From the NCBI GenBank assembly GCA_003342815.1, contig PTEX01000145.1, positions 1,704,201-1,768,200 on the forward strand: DNA of 64,000 bases, written 5' to 3'. A program made the position numbers and the translations under genes. Source of the stretch: Eudromia elegans. Lineage: Eukaryota > Chordata > Aves > Tinamiformes > Tinamidae. Under the pieces are notes generated by a model, which saw nothing but the letters and a program-made list of their open reading frames with translations, ran no database searches and was not told the origin of the DNA. This document shows, one piece after another, positions 10,801 to 23,669 of the stretch; position 1 is the first letter of the stretch; every line of letters starts with the position of its first letter.

Positions 10801-13621
10801 GCTGCTTCTAGAACTAATGAAAAGGTAGAGTATAGATTTTGGACAGAATTTTCTGTGTCCTGCTGCCACGGAGCAAACATCACTGCTACGAAAGACACAT
10901 TCTGTCTCGTATTGCCTCTGAAGAGCTTAAAGTCAAGGCATACACAGGACTGTTCTTTTCCAAAGCTGAGGCAATTTTAAGATAAAATGTCTTAAGATCA
11001 AATGTAAACATTTTAAGTTAACCAAGACTCAAGAGATCCTTACACAAATAAAGCACAGTAGAGATAGCTTTAGAAACCAATTAATGTATAGTATAGTTCT
11101 GCAGACACTGACGAACTGACTCGCACCATGAACCTCTATGGTTTGAAGCAACAGAGTTTCAAAGCAATTCATGAGACAAATTGGCAGTAGAATCTAATTT
11201 TGTCATGTATCACTGCTTATTCAGTTATAACAGCGACCAACTTCTGTGTCAACATTTTCTCGTTCCCTACCAAACATCACTACCTCTTCCTTTACACACT
11301 AAGCTCATATTTTTTTTCAGTGCTCCAAGAAGCATTTCATTTTCTACTCAGTAACATTTCTCCAAATGATATTTCCTAGTTCTGTATTTAACACAGGTTC
11401 TCATATGTAGAACTTCACGTTAATCTGAAAATGCCTTTGAGAAAAATTAGTAGAAATAAAGTAGAATGTAGTCCTCTGTCAACTAGGAAAACCAACACAG
11501 GCACAATTTCTTTTTCTTAAGTTTTAGACCTACTGATTTTTTTTTTATAGATCCACTCAATGGTATCTGCATTATCACTCAAAAATGCTCAGAGCAACAG
11601 CTAAATTGATTAAAGTATAAATCTCGGGAATTCCTGAACGGTGCTCATTCTGGAATATTCATTAATAAGCTCTTGGAAATTTTATCCAACATCTACTTGC
11701 ACTACCATGTACACACGAAAAAATACAAATGAACATTTACTTTGCAGAGATGAGATTCATGTGAACTTTTTTTTGCGGTCCTTATATTTTAGGACAGGAA
11801 TAACCATTCAGGAATGCTGACTCCAGACACCTTGAGAACAATGGAATGAAACAGCTTGTTTTAAAATAAAATCTCTTCTGTAAGAAAACATTAACTTCAT
11901 GCCAATACAAAACAAAGAAATCCCTTCAAACTACAAACCAAGATTGAGAAAAGGCTATTAAAAGCAAAACCTCATTGAGTAACAGCCAACAACTGGTCTC
12001 TTGCAATCCTGTATGACTTGTGTCCTGTCCCACAAAGCAAACACAGGCCACTTATATAAAGCTAGTTACGGATGCAACTCCTCCCACTTTTGCTGTGCAA
12101 CAACTAACCTTTTGATTCCTCCTGCAACACTTTATGCAGGAACAGAACAGTTTTGATCATTTAAGTCAAGATAAGGAAATTTGTAATCCTACATATTGTT
12201 TTTCATACCTATAGTTTTGAGATTGCTATAAAAGAAATCATCTTCAATCATAAGTCTTAAAAAGTAACTACACTACTATAAAAAAAATCAGTATTTTGGG
12301 GAGATCAATATTTTAGCTTCCATTCTATCAGTGGTCTGCTGTATGACCTCTGCATTTACTTCTCCCCTGTGTCTTAGTTTTCTCCTCTGCAATATACAGA
12401 TACTGATCTCTACCTTTGTAAAGCACTTTGAGAACTACTGATGAAGAAAAAGGATTAAGCCGCTACAGTCAAGTCTATTACTTTTGAGGGAGCTATATAA
12501 TCCATTTGCTATGAGCAAAACATAACTAGTGTTGGTTCTCTCCAACAGGCATGAATGCCAAGTAATATTTCATAGTCTAGTTGCATGTAACTACTTCAGT
12601 GTCTCAAACATGCCATAAGTACTGATATAGTTTCATCATGACTAATGAAACCCTGGTTAAAGTATTATTTATTATAACTAATACCAATAATAGTCTCTAT
12701 CTCCTTAAGTCAGAAGGATCTAGAAAACCATATGGTTCTGCACAAAGGCAGAATGACACTGGCAATATCAAAGAAGGTACATGATTACATAACAGAAGTA
12801 TTTCTCAAATAGCCCTCTCTACTAGTTCTGACACAGCGTTTCATCAAGAGTAATAATTACCCACGTATTTTGGTTCTTTCCCTTTTGACATATTCCAGCT
12901 ACATAACGTAACATACTACAAATATTTGGGATTTCGGCAGTGCTACTTCTGTCTCTAAAAACCTGTACCAAGGCCTTGTCTTCAGTGGTATTCTGTGACA
13001 CAGGCTCTGTAGTTCAAGATAAACAACGAAGTTAACATTTTTCTTTTTGAACTTACCACCCACAAGCCAAAATTAAATGCAGAGGAATACTGGAGAAGCC
13101 AACTTCTTCCTCCATAGTTCCTTACAATTCCAGATTGTCACTTAGGGCCATGAGCCTGCTTGCTCTGCTAGAACACAAAAAACTGCAAAGAATTTACTAA
13201 TTTGCAGTTGAGAAGTTGTTCCTTTATACAATAAGGACCTTGTAGAAAGAAGGCAGGAGGATGTATTTCTCTCCTACACTCAACAATTGAGTGTCTATGC
13301 TTGCTTACTCCTCATGAAGAAAACACCAATTCCTGCTTAAATCACAAGATACTCATTTTTCTTTTAGTGCAGAACTGCTAGCACAGATTTAGATAGCATT
13401 TCTAACAAGCTATTCAGAGCAGAAATGACGAACAGAAGCAGGAAACGGTTCTCAAAGTTTTATTCTTAAATATTCATGATTGGATGTGGCAGAACAAGTG
13501 CATGTCACAATAAAAGTCTGTACTTGTCTGAATTTACAGATAAACCATAAGTGATTTTACTCTCCTTATAATAGTACTGAAGGACCACTAAACCTTGTGT
13601 GAGGAGCAAAGTCCCAAAAAG

Positions 13622-13680
13622 GAAAAAAAAAAGTTTTTAGAATTCGTTAAAAAAAAAAAAAAAATCAAAAAAAAAAAAGT
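13622..13680 (+). repeat. A-rich simple repeat
   Basis: Several A-runs (10, 16 and 12 residues) are broken by short T/G/C interruptions, directly upstream of the 5' end of the next CR1 copy. The A-tract may have been the insertion target, or it may be a later expansion. Confidence 0.85.
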
Positions 13681-13685
13681 TAAAC

Positions 13686-14062
13686 AAGCTGGGACTGTTT
13701 AGCCTAGAGAAGGATGAGAGAGGATCTAATCAATATGTATCAATACCTGAGGTATGACTGTAGGTAGGAAGGGGCTAAACTGTTTTCAGTAGTGCCTAGT
13801 GATAGGTTAAGGGACAATGGTTTTAAGCTGAGGCATACGAGGTTTCATCTCTGGTGGAGGAGGAACTTCTTTACTGTGAGGGTGATGGAGCCCTGGAACA
13901 GGCTGCCCAGAGAGGCTGTGGAGTCTCCTTCTCTGGAGATCTTCCAAACCCGCCTGGATGCCACCCTGTGCCATGTGCTCTAGGTGTCCCTGCTGCAGCA
14001 GGGGGACTAGACTAGATCTCTAGAGGTCCCTTCCAACCCTAAAGATTCTGTGAATCTGTGAT
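13686..14062 (+). mobile_element. CR1 LINE, 3' end with ORF2 C-terminal remnant
   Basis: This is the best-preserved CR1 copy in the window. It starts near GGGACTGTTTAGCCTAGAGAAG. It encodes an open C-terminal stretch of the CR1 ORF2 protein ending [24 protein letters not shown] at 13792-13983. It finishes with the CR1 3' UTR (TCTAGAGGTCCCTTCCAACC) and the tail ATTCTGTGAATCTGTGAT. It is 5' truncated, as is usual for CR1, and lacks the reverse transcriptase and endonuclease parts, so it cannot move on its own. It lies antisense in WASL intron 1. Confidence 0.95.
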
Positions 14063-14573
14063 TACTAAGACTGAAAATTACTCTTTAGGTTAATATTGCC
14101 TGAATTAATAAAATGCAAAAAGTTGAAACAAAAGAATAAATAATGACAAAAAAAGAAAAAAGAAGCAAATACTTAGCATAGCTTTGTTCTCCATCCTAAC
14201 AACGAAAAAATACTGAAGACAAGCAACATGCAAAGCCCTGGCAACTTAATCAGCCACTATCATTAAGCGAGTCAAGTATTAGCATTGAACATTACATGCT
14301 TCATTTTCTGAACTGTTTTTATCCAAGTATTTCAACCTGTTCTGGAGCTGTTGGCAATGAGGCTAGCATGTTTAATGTCAGTGATTCTTGCACTTGACAA
14401 TATTTCCAACAGTTCTACAGTCAGCCTAAGTGTTTGTCACCTTCTGAAAATCTCCATTTACCACTTACACAATGATAAGTTAGGTTGGTTTCATGATGAT
14501 ATATAAATATAGTGCAATAGTCATCTGGTAACAGAAAAAGTATGCTCATTAGTACTGCTTATAATCATTAAAC

Positions 14574-14587
14574 GGGGGGGGGGGGGN
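14574..14587. repeat. G13 homopolymer ending in an unresolved base
   Basis: Thirteen G residues are followed by an N at 14587. The ambiguous base marks a place where the assembly could not be resolved, so the true run length is uncertain. It lies in WASL intron 1. Confidence 0.95.
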
Positions 14588-16524
14588 GATTTTTAGTGAC
14601 ATATAGCGACATATTCTTCCATGTTTGGACAGGAGATACTCTTCTATAAGGGCATAGATGCAACCGAGGCCCTGATGACTCAAAGAAGCTTCATTGGCCA
14701 AAGCAGACACTGGGCTGCCAATTTTGCATGAGCTTTCATTTTCTTTGAGACCAGCTAAGTACACCAACTGCTCTGATAACATCTTAAGATAATGCACCTA
14801 CCCTAGGGACTGAGATGAGTAAGAGTTGAAGAAAGAGTTGAAGAAAAGCGATACACTACTCAGAACACTTTGTGTGGGTATAGGAATAGAGTATCTCTGT
14901 TCCTGCAAGAAACAATCACAAGAATGGCAGAGACATATGAGAGCACTATACCGCGCCTTTAGCAAACTATTAATCTGGTGAACATTATGAACATCACTTT
15001 AAGTGCTTATCGTATAATCGAGTTTCAAAAAAATCTAGCAAATAATTTGTTTACCAGAAACTTCACGCTAGTACAAACACTGATAGGACTGCATTGGTAG
15101 GTTTTAGCCAAAATTAAGAAAAAAGAAAGAAATGCAGATTTCTTATAGGTCCAAATTTCAATCCAAGGTACACAGATTAATTACTTAAGGTGAAAATAGT
15201 CAGCTTTGTGATTAAAGTGTCCAGTAGAGCACTTGCTATTCAAAAATATATTCTACAAAACAAGGCTTTTTTTACATGACCAAGGCCTCTAACATCTACC
15301 ATGTGGTGCAGAACACGATACAGAGCTTCAGAACAACAAGTCAGCTGATCTGCAACCTCAGATCATGGGCTCTTGATATAAAAACATCAGTTCTCTGCGA
15401 CAGACATTACAGCCCTCTGGAGAATCCAAATGTCAGTTACCTTATTTCAGGATGAGACTGATCTGACATAACAGGACACCATGGCACACAGCAGCAGTGC
15501 CCAATGTGGAGGAAAAAAAAAGTGTCAATCTGTAAAAAGGCCCTCTAGGACATAAATCTGGCATCCTCGCTTATGGCTCCTTTTTTTGATACAAGTCAAC
15601 TATTCAACACCCTTCACTAAATCACACATGGTGACCCTGGAGCAACAAAGACATCTGTGATGAGCGACCTCAGCACACAGATATAGGTACTATACCATTT
15701 GATATCTAGCACAACCACCACAAAGAGAATTACCAGTGTGTAAATCACCATCTAAAACTAATATTGAGAGCATTTAGCTTCTAAATCCTTGATGGATTAT
15801 CTTCCTTTAATTTTGAAGCCAAGACCATTTGCCATAGAAGAACCGTTTATACAGCACCAAACATCACCGTGGGTGTAGTTCCTAGTGCTGACCTAAACAC
15901 AGGCTTCAGGGAAAAAAAACAAAAGATAGATTGAGGGGGAAGAGAAGCTCATAGGACAACAGATTAAAACTGTAAAGCTTCAGAGTCTAAAGAACAGTGA
16001 TGCCTAAATGTGCTCTATATCCAGTAGGTACGGAAGATAAAACTGAAAAAGTTTCTAAGCTCACATCCTGGCAGCTCTAGGACAGCCAAATGAATAAGGT
16101 GAGGTACCAGAATTAGCAGAATGTCTGTGGTGATTAAATGGTCATTAATCATGCTACTCCACTCCTGCACACTCAACCAAGATACAAGCTGTTACGTCTA
16201 AAGAGACAGAAAACTGCTAAAACTATCTAAAAATTGACTGCAGTTTCCAAGAAACCTCAGCACCCCTCTGAAAGCTCTGAAGAGGCAGACAACTTGGACA
16301 GTTCTTAAATCCCTTAACAAACTAGCCATAAGAAAAGAAAGCCTTGGACAAGAGTACATTTTCTTGTTAGGTCAGTGCTCTGTAATCAGGAAATGAAACA
16401 TTAAATGAAACACAACAGCCCCTAAGGTAAATTCTGCAGTATATAACACAGCTTATGAAAGAACAGCTGGAAATTAATCAGATTACCTTACCAGAAGACT
16501 TCCCTCAGCACACACACCCCTGAA

Positions 16525-16598
16525 ATCAGAAAAGGTAGTCAGGCACCGGAAGATGAGGTAGTCAGGCACCTGCCTGATCAGAAAAGGTAGTCAGGCAC
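16525..16598. repeat. Three copies of a GGTAGTCAGGCAC-containing unit
   Basis: GGTAGTCAGGCAC occurs three times in 74 bp. Copies 1 and 3 share the longer block ATCAGAAAAGGTAGTCAGGCAC minus its ends, while copy 2 has GATGA in place of CAGAAAA. The spacing is irregular (about 23-29 bp). It is in WASL intron 1 and does not look like a known family. Confidence 0.9.
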
Positions 16599-19500
16599 AG
16601 TATGTCAAATACACTCGATAATCTATCAGCTGCAGTAACTTGCTACATGCAGAAGCACTTTAATCTGATGGAAACTCACAGTCACCTGACTCTTTCCATG
16701 TTTCCAAGGCAATTTCTAGGAGCACAGAGTTAAGACTTGGAATCTGATGCTGGCAAGAAAATCTGCCTTAATGTCAGAGAAGACATCATGTTAGCAGAAG
16801 TTATGGGAGCAGCAGAGTTGACCCTTGCTCTGATACTCATAGATTCTGCTAAGGAGAGAGCTAGAACAGATGGCTCAGTGGAGTCTCCTGATGTCCAACT
16901 GCATTGCCTGCCTCCTGGTAGCTCTCACTGGTTGCATTAGTATGTCTGACCAGGGCTGCCTTTTGACAAATAGTCCGTTAGAGTTCACGTCTAAACAGAC
17001 GATATTTTTCTCTGTTCCTCCCAGCAGAACAAATCGGGTGAGGACAGCCTCACACATACCATATATTTAGACTGTTCACCCCATGCCACTACTCAAACCA
17101 TGCTTGCTTATCACCTCAGAGCGCGCTGGCATCAGCCACATCTGGGCCACGTGCCAACAAATTCAACCTTGTTCACCACTGTGAGACCCTGCCCAAGCTT
17201 ACTCCACCACCCTTTAAAGGCTGCTAGTGTGACTACAGGTAGCATAGCTGGTTGGGAGCGCAGGACAAGAGAACGTAAGGACAGGATGAATCCGTTCTGG
17301 ATAACACCTACATTTCGACATTTTCTACATGTCAATTCTGGTTACGGTGGACAGAAAGGTATAGTCTAGGCAGGCATGGCAAGTACAAGGTATGGATTCC
17401 CTGGGGACACTCTGTTAAGCGTGGAGTAGCAGCAAGGGGAACATTTGTTCAGCAAAGCAACCCTCATCTAAATAGTAGAAACAGTGCAGAGTAACTATCA
17501 GAAATTGTTGTTTGTAGGCAGTCAAGGGCAGAGATGTTCAACAATGCTGTTAAGCAGAAGTCTCAGTGAAGAAATAAAGCACGGAGAGATATCCACTAAA
17601 CGTCATAAAAACACAAAATGAAAACACGAAGGTGGACTGAGCAAGAGCTGTGTCAACTGAAAGGTCATTTAGCATCAAACTGATCTTACTGAACAAAAGA
17701 AAAGTATCTCCAGGTTTTCATCATATATAACTATGAACTAAGATAAGGGAGGTGACATTCCACAGAAACATCTCAGATGTATAAATATTAACTGAATATG
17801 AATATGGGCAAATCTTTCAGAAATGCAACTTTTTTTTTCTTTCTTACAATAGGAGAGTCATCTGTTGAATCAACATCAAGTTCTTTGTATAAATTGAGTG
17901 CAATCAATATTTTGTGTTGCACTGACACTTTAAAAACCTTCTCTACTTTTAATGAAAAGTTCTAGATTCACTAATTGAGAAGAGTGGCTAACAGGGCAAT
18001 TTAAATCTTGAAAAGGCCAGTGTCCATTCAAAAAAGGCCAAACTATCAAAATGTACCATGTTTTTTCCTTATGGTTAAAAAAAATATATATATGCACCAA
18101 TTAATGTACAATTGTATAACAATAAGCCATAAATCTATTGGGTTTTTTTTAAGTGTTAAATGGCAGGTTATTTAAAAATAAAAAAGTTCATTTAATAATG
18201 CTGTATGTCCAGCTATGGAACAATTTTCTTATCTGAAACACTGCTAGCTAAGTTGCTAGACTAAAGGCAAAGAGAGAAAAGGCGAAGTGACGCTTATTTA
18301 TTACAATGCACTGCTTCCGTTTTTTTTTTTTTTTTGCAAAAGCACGAGGAAGCTCGCCTGTGGCACTGCACTGAACACATACCACTACAGGATGTTCATA
18401 GCTTTCTTCCTCTCTTTTCAGTTAACCACAAAAGTCAACTACAGTTTTATAGAAACGAGCCTATTTGGTCATATTTTTGTATACTTAGTGTCTTAAGCTA
18501 AGTGATGGTTCTATTTGCTTTAGCTGGCTGAAGAGGGGGAGTAAAAGAAAAAGTGCCTACTTATGAAGGATGATCACAACTTAGCTCTTGAGAGAACTGT
18601 CACAAGGATAGAGGATCAGGAAATAACTTACAGCTCACTCAAAGTAGCACTAAGCATTTCTGTGGTTTCCAGTCTCAGCTTGGAGAATTGCTGAAGCTGT
18701 ATCTTTCACTATACAGTTCCTTAATACAGGAACTTCCTACCTGGAGAGTCTGGTCCTGCCTGAAGAAAAAGTAGAGAAGCGGGGAAGAGGACGAGAAGTC
18801 TGAGGACTGTCACATCCAGGTTTTGTTTTCCCCTCATTCACTAAAATCTATCTTTTCTATAGCAAGATGAACATTTGCTTTGGGTCACTGATGACGGAAT
18901 AAGAGAAAAGGGTTTATCTCAGGCTGACGTGCATTGCCCACACCCAACAGCAGCAAGCTGGCGGGCACAAAGACTGCCTCCCTCCTTCCTCATCTCTTCC
19001 GTTGTGCAATGGTCTGTTGAGTAAGGAGAACACAAGTCGCACCTACCCAATACCAGAAATAGGTAGTTACACTTCTTATAAGACATTAGGCCTATCAGAG
19101 GAAAGAAAGTAGTTACAGAACTGAAAGAATCTGCATGATAAAGTGGAAGAAGAATGATGGGGGAAAACAGAGGTTGGGAAAGACACCTTGAAATCTTTAT
19201 GCAAACTAAGCATGCTGGGACTGGAGGTATTAAAAAAAATCTAGAGGTGCTCTAAGTACAAGGAGGAAAAGGAAGAGCTTTTGGGTGGGACATAGGAGCA
19301 AAAACCGATGTGAGCAGCGACAGTTCAAGGAGTCGATGCTGGCAGCTAAAATATGGGGAACAGAGATCAGGATGCAGAAATGGAGGAAATCAGCAAGAGG
19401 CAGCTTACAAGGGAAGCCATGCTTAAATTAACTCCTAAGAATATCACTACTAACTTTATAGCAAACAGCTGCATAAATTTTTTAAGAAATCCATTTTGTG

Positions 19501-21934
19501 CAGGGGAACTTACACTTTTCTAAAGTATTAGTCTGCTGCTTCTACTGTAAAAATATACTCTGCAATAAAGTTGAGAAGCATGTTACAGTATTTTTTTTTG
19601 CACTTTCTTATGCCACTGCAGATTTCTACTTTTCTAACTGAGATATTAATCCAAAAGAAAGCATTTACAATTTAGTGCCAAAATCTCACAAATATTTGTG
19701 TTGTTCTTCAGGCTAGATACAGACACAGTTACTAGGCTTTTTTACTTCACATTCAGAATTTTTTTTTAGGAATACATATTTTAACTTTCTTGTAAATAAT
19801 CCTACTGAGTGTCATGGTTGACTTTTAGGAAAGCTGTCATCTGTTACATTTACTGTCACATTTAAGTAAACACATTTTTAATCTGTTTGCAAACTTGAAG
19901 ACAAGATCTTTCTCCCAGAGTTAAGAGTTCAAATTATGAAAAGTCATCCCAGCTTTCTGAGGAGAACACATTCATTTTCCTTTCACTAGGTCATTATTTT
20001 TCAAAATGCAGACATAACATTCTAGCATACAAAATACACTTAGCGAGCACAAATAGGTTCCTGTACAACTATACCATTCAGATACTGCATACAGACTAAT
20101 TAACATGGAGAGATGGGGGCAAGATTCACTTTGAAGACAAATGAGACGAGTGTTGGGAAATTGTGAATTAGGTATAAGCTTATAAAGAAGAAAAAAAAGT
20201 GTGGAAAATTATGTTACATAAATGGAAACACTTACAACCTCAATTAGCAAGTCTTAATGCAATCTTTCAGCTTTAAACTAGACATACTGGAGAAGTAGAA
20301 AATACATTGATGCTGTTTCTCAGTAAACAGGATGGGGGAAGGAGATGAGACTGCCTAGAGTAAGAATCTTAGGGACAGCAGAATAAATAGCACAGGGAAA
20401 ACAGCCTCATCAAGATGAGAAGGCATGTGCGAAAGCAAGTGCCTAAGGTGAGTCTCAATCTGGTACAGTGAATTTGCCAGTATGCCATGGAGCTCTTACT
20501 GCAATAGCTTCCTTGCCAGCAACGATATCCTTTATAGAACATTAGGCTTACAGGAACTGAGTAATTTGTAAGATGCTTTAATGAGCGAGCTTCTTCCAGA
20601 ACCACGTATTCTTAATACAGGAATTTTAATTTGAGATTCCTAAAATGCCACGCACATAAAAAGGTGCTAGAAAAATCATCTAGCCTTAATGCAAAGGCAG
20701 AAAAAAATAACCAAAGTTGAAGAAGTAAATGAACGAAAAGCTTTCTAAGCAATCATCTCCATGAATATCTGGATTCCACCTTTGCTTTTCACATTTTATC
20801 TTAGCTTTTGTGACACAAAGATCACAGGACATTCGGAACGTGGGATTTATCTGGACCCATGTATGGAAGTAGCAGGTTACATGCTTTGCTTATTTTCCTC
20901 ATCTAGAGAGGCATGAACAACATACCTGGAAGCCATACGAGTTAAGTGTGGCAGTGTACCCAAGTAAACATGCTGAGAAACAAAGATACCTTGCATAGCT
21001 TCTGTCTAAGGCTGAATATGGTAAAGTGGACTGGATACACACTTAGTTCTGTTAAAAACAGTTTGTATAGTTTATTTACTAACACACTAGCAAATAAAAG
21101 TTTTCCTCTGTGTCCAAATAACAAGTAACACACATTGACAAGGTTTCTTGAGGAAGTTATGCCTTAACATACCAAAGAATAACAACATGTTAGTGTCCAA
21201 GACACAATTTTGTTGATACCTTTTACTGTAGTAACATCATTTAGGCATTAGGTCATCAAAACCATGAGTCCTTTGCATTATATTAAATTTTAGTTCTGTA
21301 TTACAAAAAGATTTCTCTTTATAACGAGAATGGTGTATCTTCTCTGAAAAATTAGGACTTCACCAAAACCTGCCAACACTGCACACAGCTCTGCGTGTTA
21401 GCGATCCATGAAAGCAGCAAACCATTTGCCATGTCAGCTAGGGAACTGCTGCAGTTGCGCTAGGAATAAGGCTCCTCACACGCCCTCCAACGCTACACAG
21501 GCTCCAGTGCTGAGACAAAGCAATCACTGCTGGTGGTAGCACCTTCGAACAAAAAAGGTCTGCAAAAGTAGCTCAGGAGAAAATGCCGGAGCTCTGGAGA
21601 ATTTTCAAGATTTTATAAGAGGTGATCAGAAAAGCCTTTGCTATGCATAGCAACACAGCACTCACAATAGAGACAAACAGCGACTGCAATCTGCAGGACT
21701 TGGAGCTCAAGACACCTACACGCATCTTGACATCTTTCTGCTGCCAGCACAGTCAAATGAGATGTAATCTATACACTCACAGGAACCAGGACCATAGTTA
21801 ATAGATGGACGTGTCTATCTCGAGACAAGCAAAAATAAGATCAAGACAGATATGTGGTCTCAACACACTTCTCATCCCCAACTAAACAGTCATTTAGAGC
21901 ACATTTTACAATTGCAGTCAAAGAGCAAGCTGTG

Positions 21935-21978
21935 AGCATGAAATACTTTAATACATGCTAACAAGCATGAAATACTTT
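21935..21978. repeat. 15-bp direct repeat, 29-bp period
   Basis: AGCATGAAATACTTT is present at 21935-21949 and again at 21964-21978 with no mismatch, in WASL intron 1. It is a local duplication with no recognised function. Confidence 0.9.
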
Positions 21979-22634
21979 GTAGGTAATTTTGCTGTAGATA
22001 CATGAAGGCAGCTACCTGCTGCAAAGCATCTGATTTGACCTCCATTGAAGCTTTGTAAGCACAAGTTTGATTTAAAGGAACTGTCAAGTAAAAAAAAAAA
22101 ACCAAGGAGATTCTCTCTAGCAGGGAAGATGATTGCTGACAAGTTGCTTAGAGAAATGACTCTGCTGGATACTAACAAGGCATAGGAAGAAGTCACGTGA
22201 TTTTTGATAAAACATGACAGACTTCAAAAGAAATCTAGATGTAAAACTTAATATTCCTGTGTTCCACATGGCCTTATCCTTTACACTTTGTCTCTCCTCT
22301 CCACATCTCATCTCCATATGTTTCTAAATGAGATGGCTACCACTTCCAAACTGGTGAGGCAGTTCTTCCTCTCTCCCAGAGACTCCTACTGTTAGGACTT
22401 GGATTTCAGTCTTTCACATACCTTTGTGCATGCACTGTCTGCAGCATAAGCACAAGCTGAAATACTTCTCAGTCACATAAACTTGCCTGTTGCTCAGTGT
22501 ATAATCAGCCTCTACATCTTGACTCACGCTGTTTTCATATGCACAAGTCTTGGGGGTTCTTTCCTGATACAAATCTTCACAACTTAACAATTAAGAACTA
22601 AAGTTCCCATTTAGAATTTTATTCTGTTTTACTC

Positions 22635-22855
22635 AGAATCACAGAATGGCTGATATTGGAAGGGACCTCTAGAGATCATCCAGTCCAACTCTCCTGCTCC
22701 AGCAGGGACATCCAGAGCACGTGGTACAGGGTGGCATCCAGGCAGGTTTGGAAGATCTCCAGAGAAGGAGACTCCACAAACTCCCTGGACAGCCTGTTCC
22801 ACGGCTCTGCCACTCTCACACGAACAAGTTCTTCCTCACATGGAGATGAGCCCCG
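22635..22855 (-). mobile_element. CR1 LINE 3' fragment, minus orientation
   Basis: Read on the minus strand, the segment ends in CCATTCTGTGATTCTG with the CR1 3' UTR (AGAGGTCCCTTCCAATAT) just before it. The minus frame at 22676-22870 contains the CR1 ORF2 C-terminus ([20 protein letters not shown]). It is 5' truncated near 22855. It lies in WASL intron 1 in the same sense as the gene. Confidence 0.93.
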
Positions 22856-22939
22856 CGTGTTATATTTCAATTATTATGGCAAATTATCCTTTGGCTTTGA
22901 CAAATACAATTGTATTCTGCTTGGTGCATTTTAAGAGTA

Positions 22940-22972
22940 TTCCAACCTCAATCATTCTGTGATTCTGTGATT
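22940..22972 (+). mobile_element. Minimal CR1 3' tail, plus orientation
   Basis: TTCCAACCTCAATCATTCTG followed by a second TGATTCTGTGAT is the last part of a CR1 element on the plus strand. No CR1 body lies before it in this orientation, so it is either an extremely 5'-truncated insertion or the remnant of a larger one. It faces the preceding minus-strand CR1 about 85 bp away. Confidence 0.75.
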
Positions 22973-23651
22973 TTTCTCATATTCCTACTTTTACAGTCAC
23001 TTTTTGCATTCTTCCATCATTCCTTCTATCAATCAGAGCAAGGTCCTGCCATTAATAGGTTATTAGTAGACTATTCATTACACATTATTCAAGTCACACT
23101 TGAACAGTGAAGTGTAAAATATCCACACACAGTCTTAAGTACACACTGGCATTAACTCTCCTAAGTCTCCTCACATATAAACATAAAACTATTTCTACAG
23201 ACTAAACTGATTTTCAGCCAGTGGCATTCATGACATATATTTTGCAAGTGAGTAATCAGCTTTTCTTTCTTAGAAATGGATAATTAAACCTTACCTACCC
23301 TTTAAAAAAAAGAAAAGGATTATATTATTCAGAGCAATATTAGAGGAACTGATTTGCAACAAAACACATATTTCAGAAAAAAAGAAGTTTAGCATATCCA
23401 GGAAAATATTTCATTAATATAAATTTAAACAATCTCATAACTCAGTTTAACATAATTTTATAGACTTTTGTATCTACAATATTATAAAAGTAGTTATTGA
23501 TAATTTTCTATGGATGTTAAATTTTACTCCTGACAAAGATAAAATGATGTACTTGAATCGAAGATGCTTACATGCTTTTTTGACATTTAAGCATGACAGA
23601 AGCTACCAAATATAGTATGCTGGATTTTACAGAAGGTATGCTGAATACCCA

Positions 23652-23669
23652 CTTTTTTTTTTTTTTTTT
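23652..23669. repeat. Poly-T run (about 18)
   Basis: An uninterrupted T homopolymer in WASL intron 1. No associated element was recognised. Confidence 0.85.

Noticed and set aside
10612..10980. 122-codon plus-strand open frame in WASL intron 1
   Set aside because: It includes the 18-bp tandem duplication and has no similarity or splice support; an antisense frame is also open.
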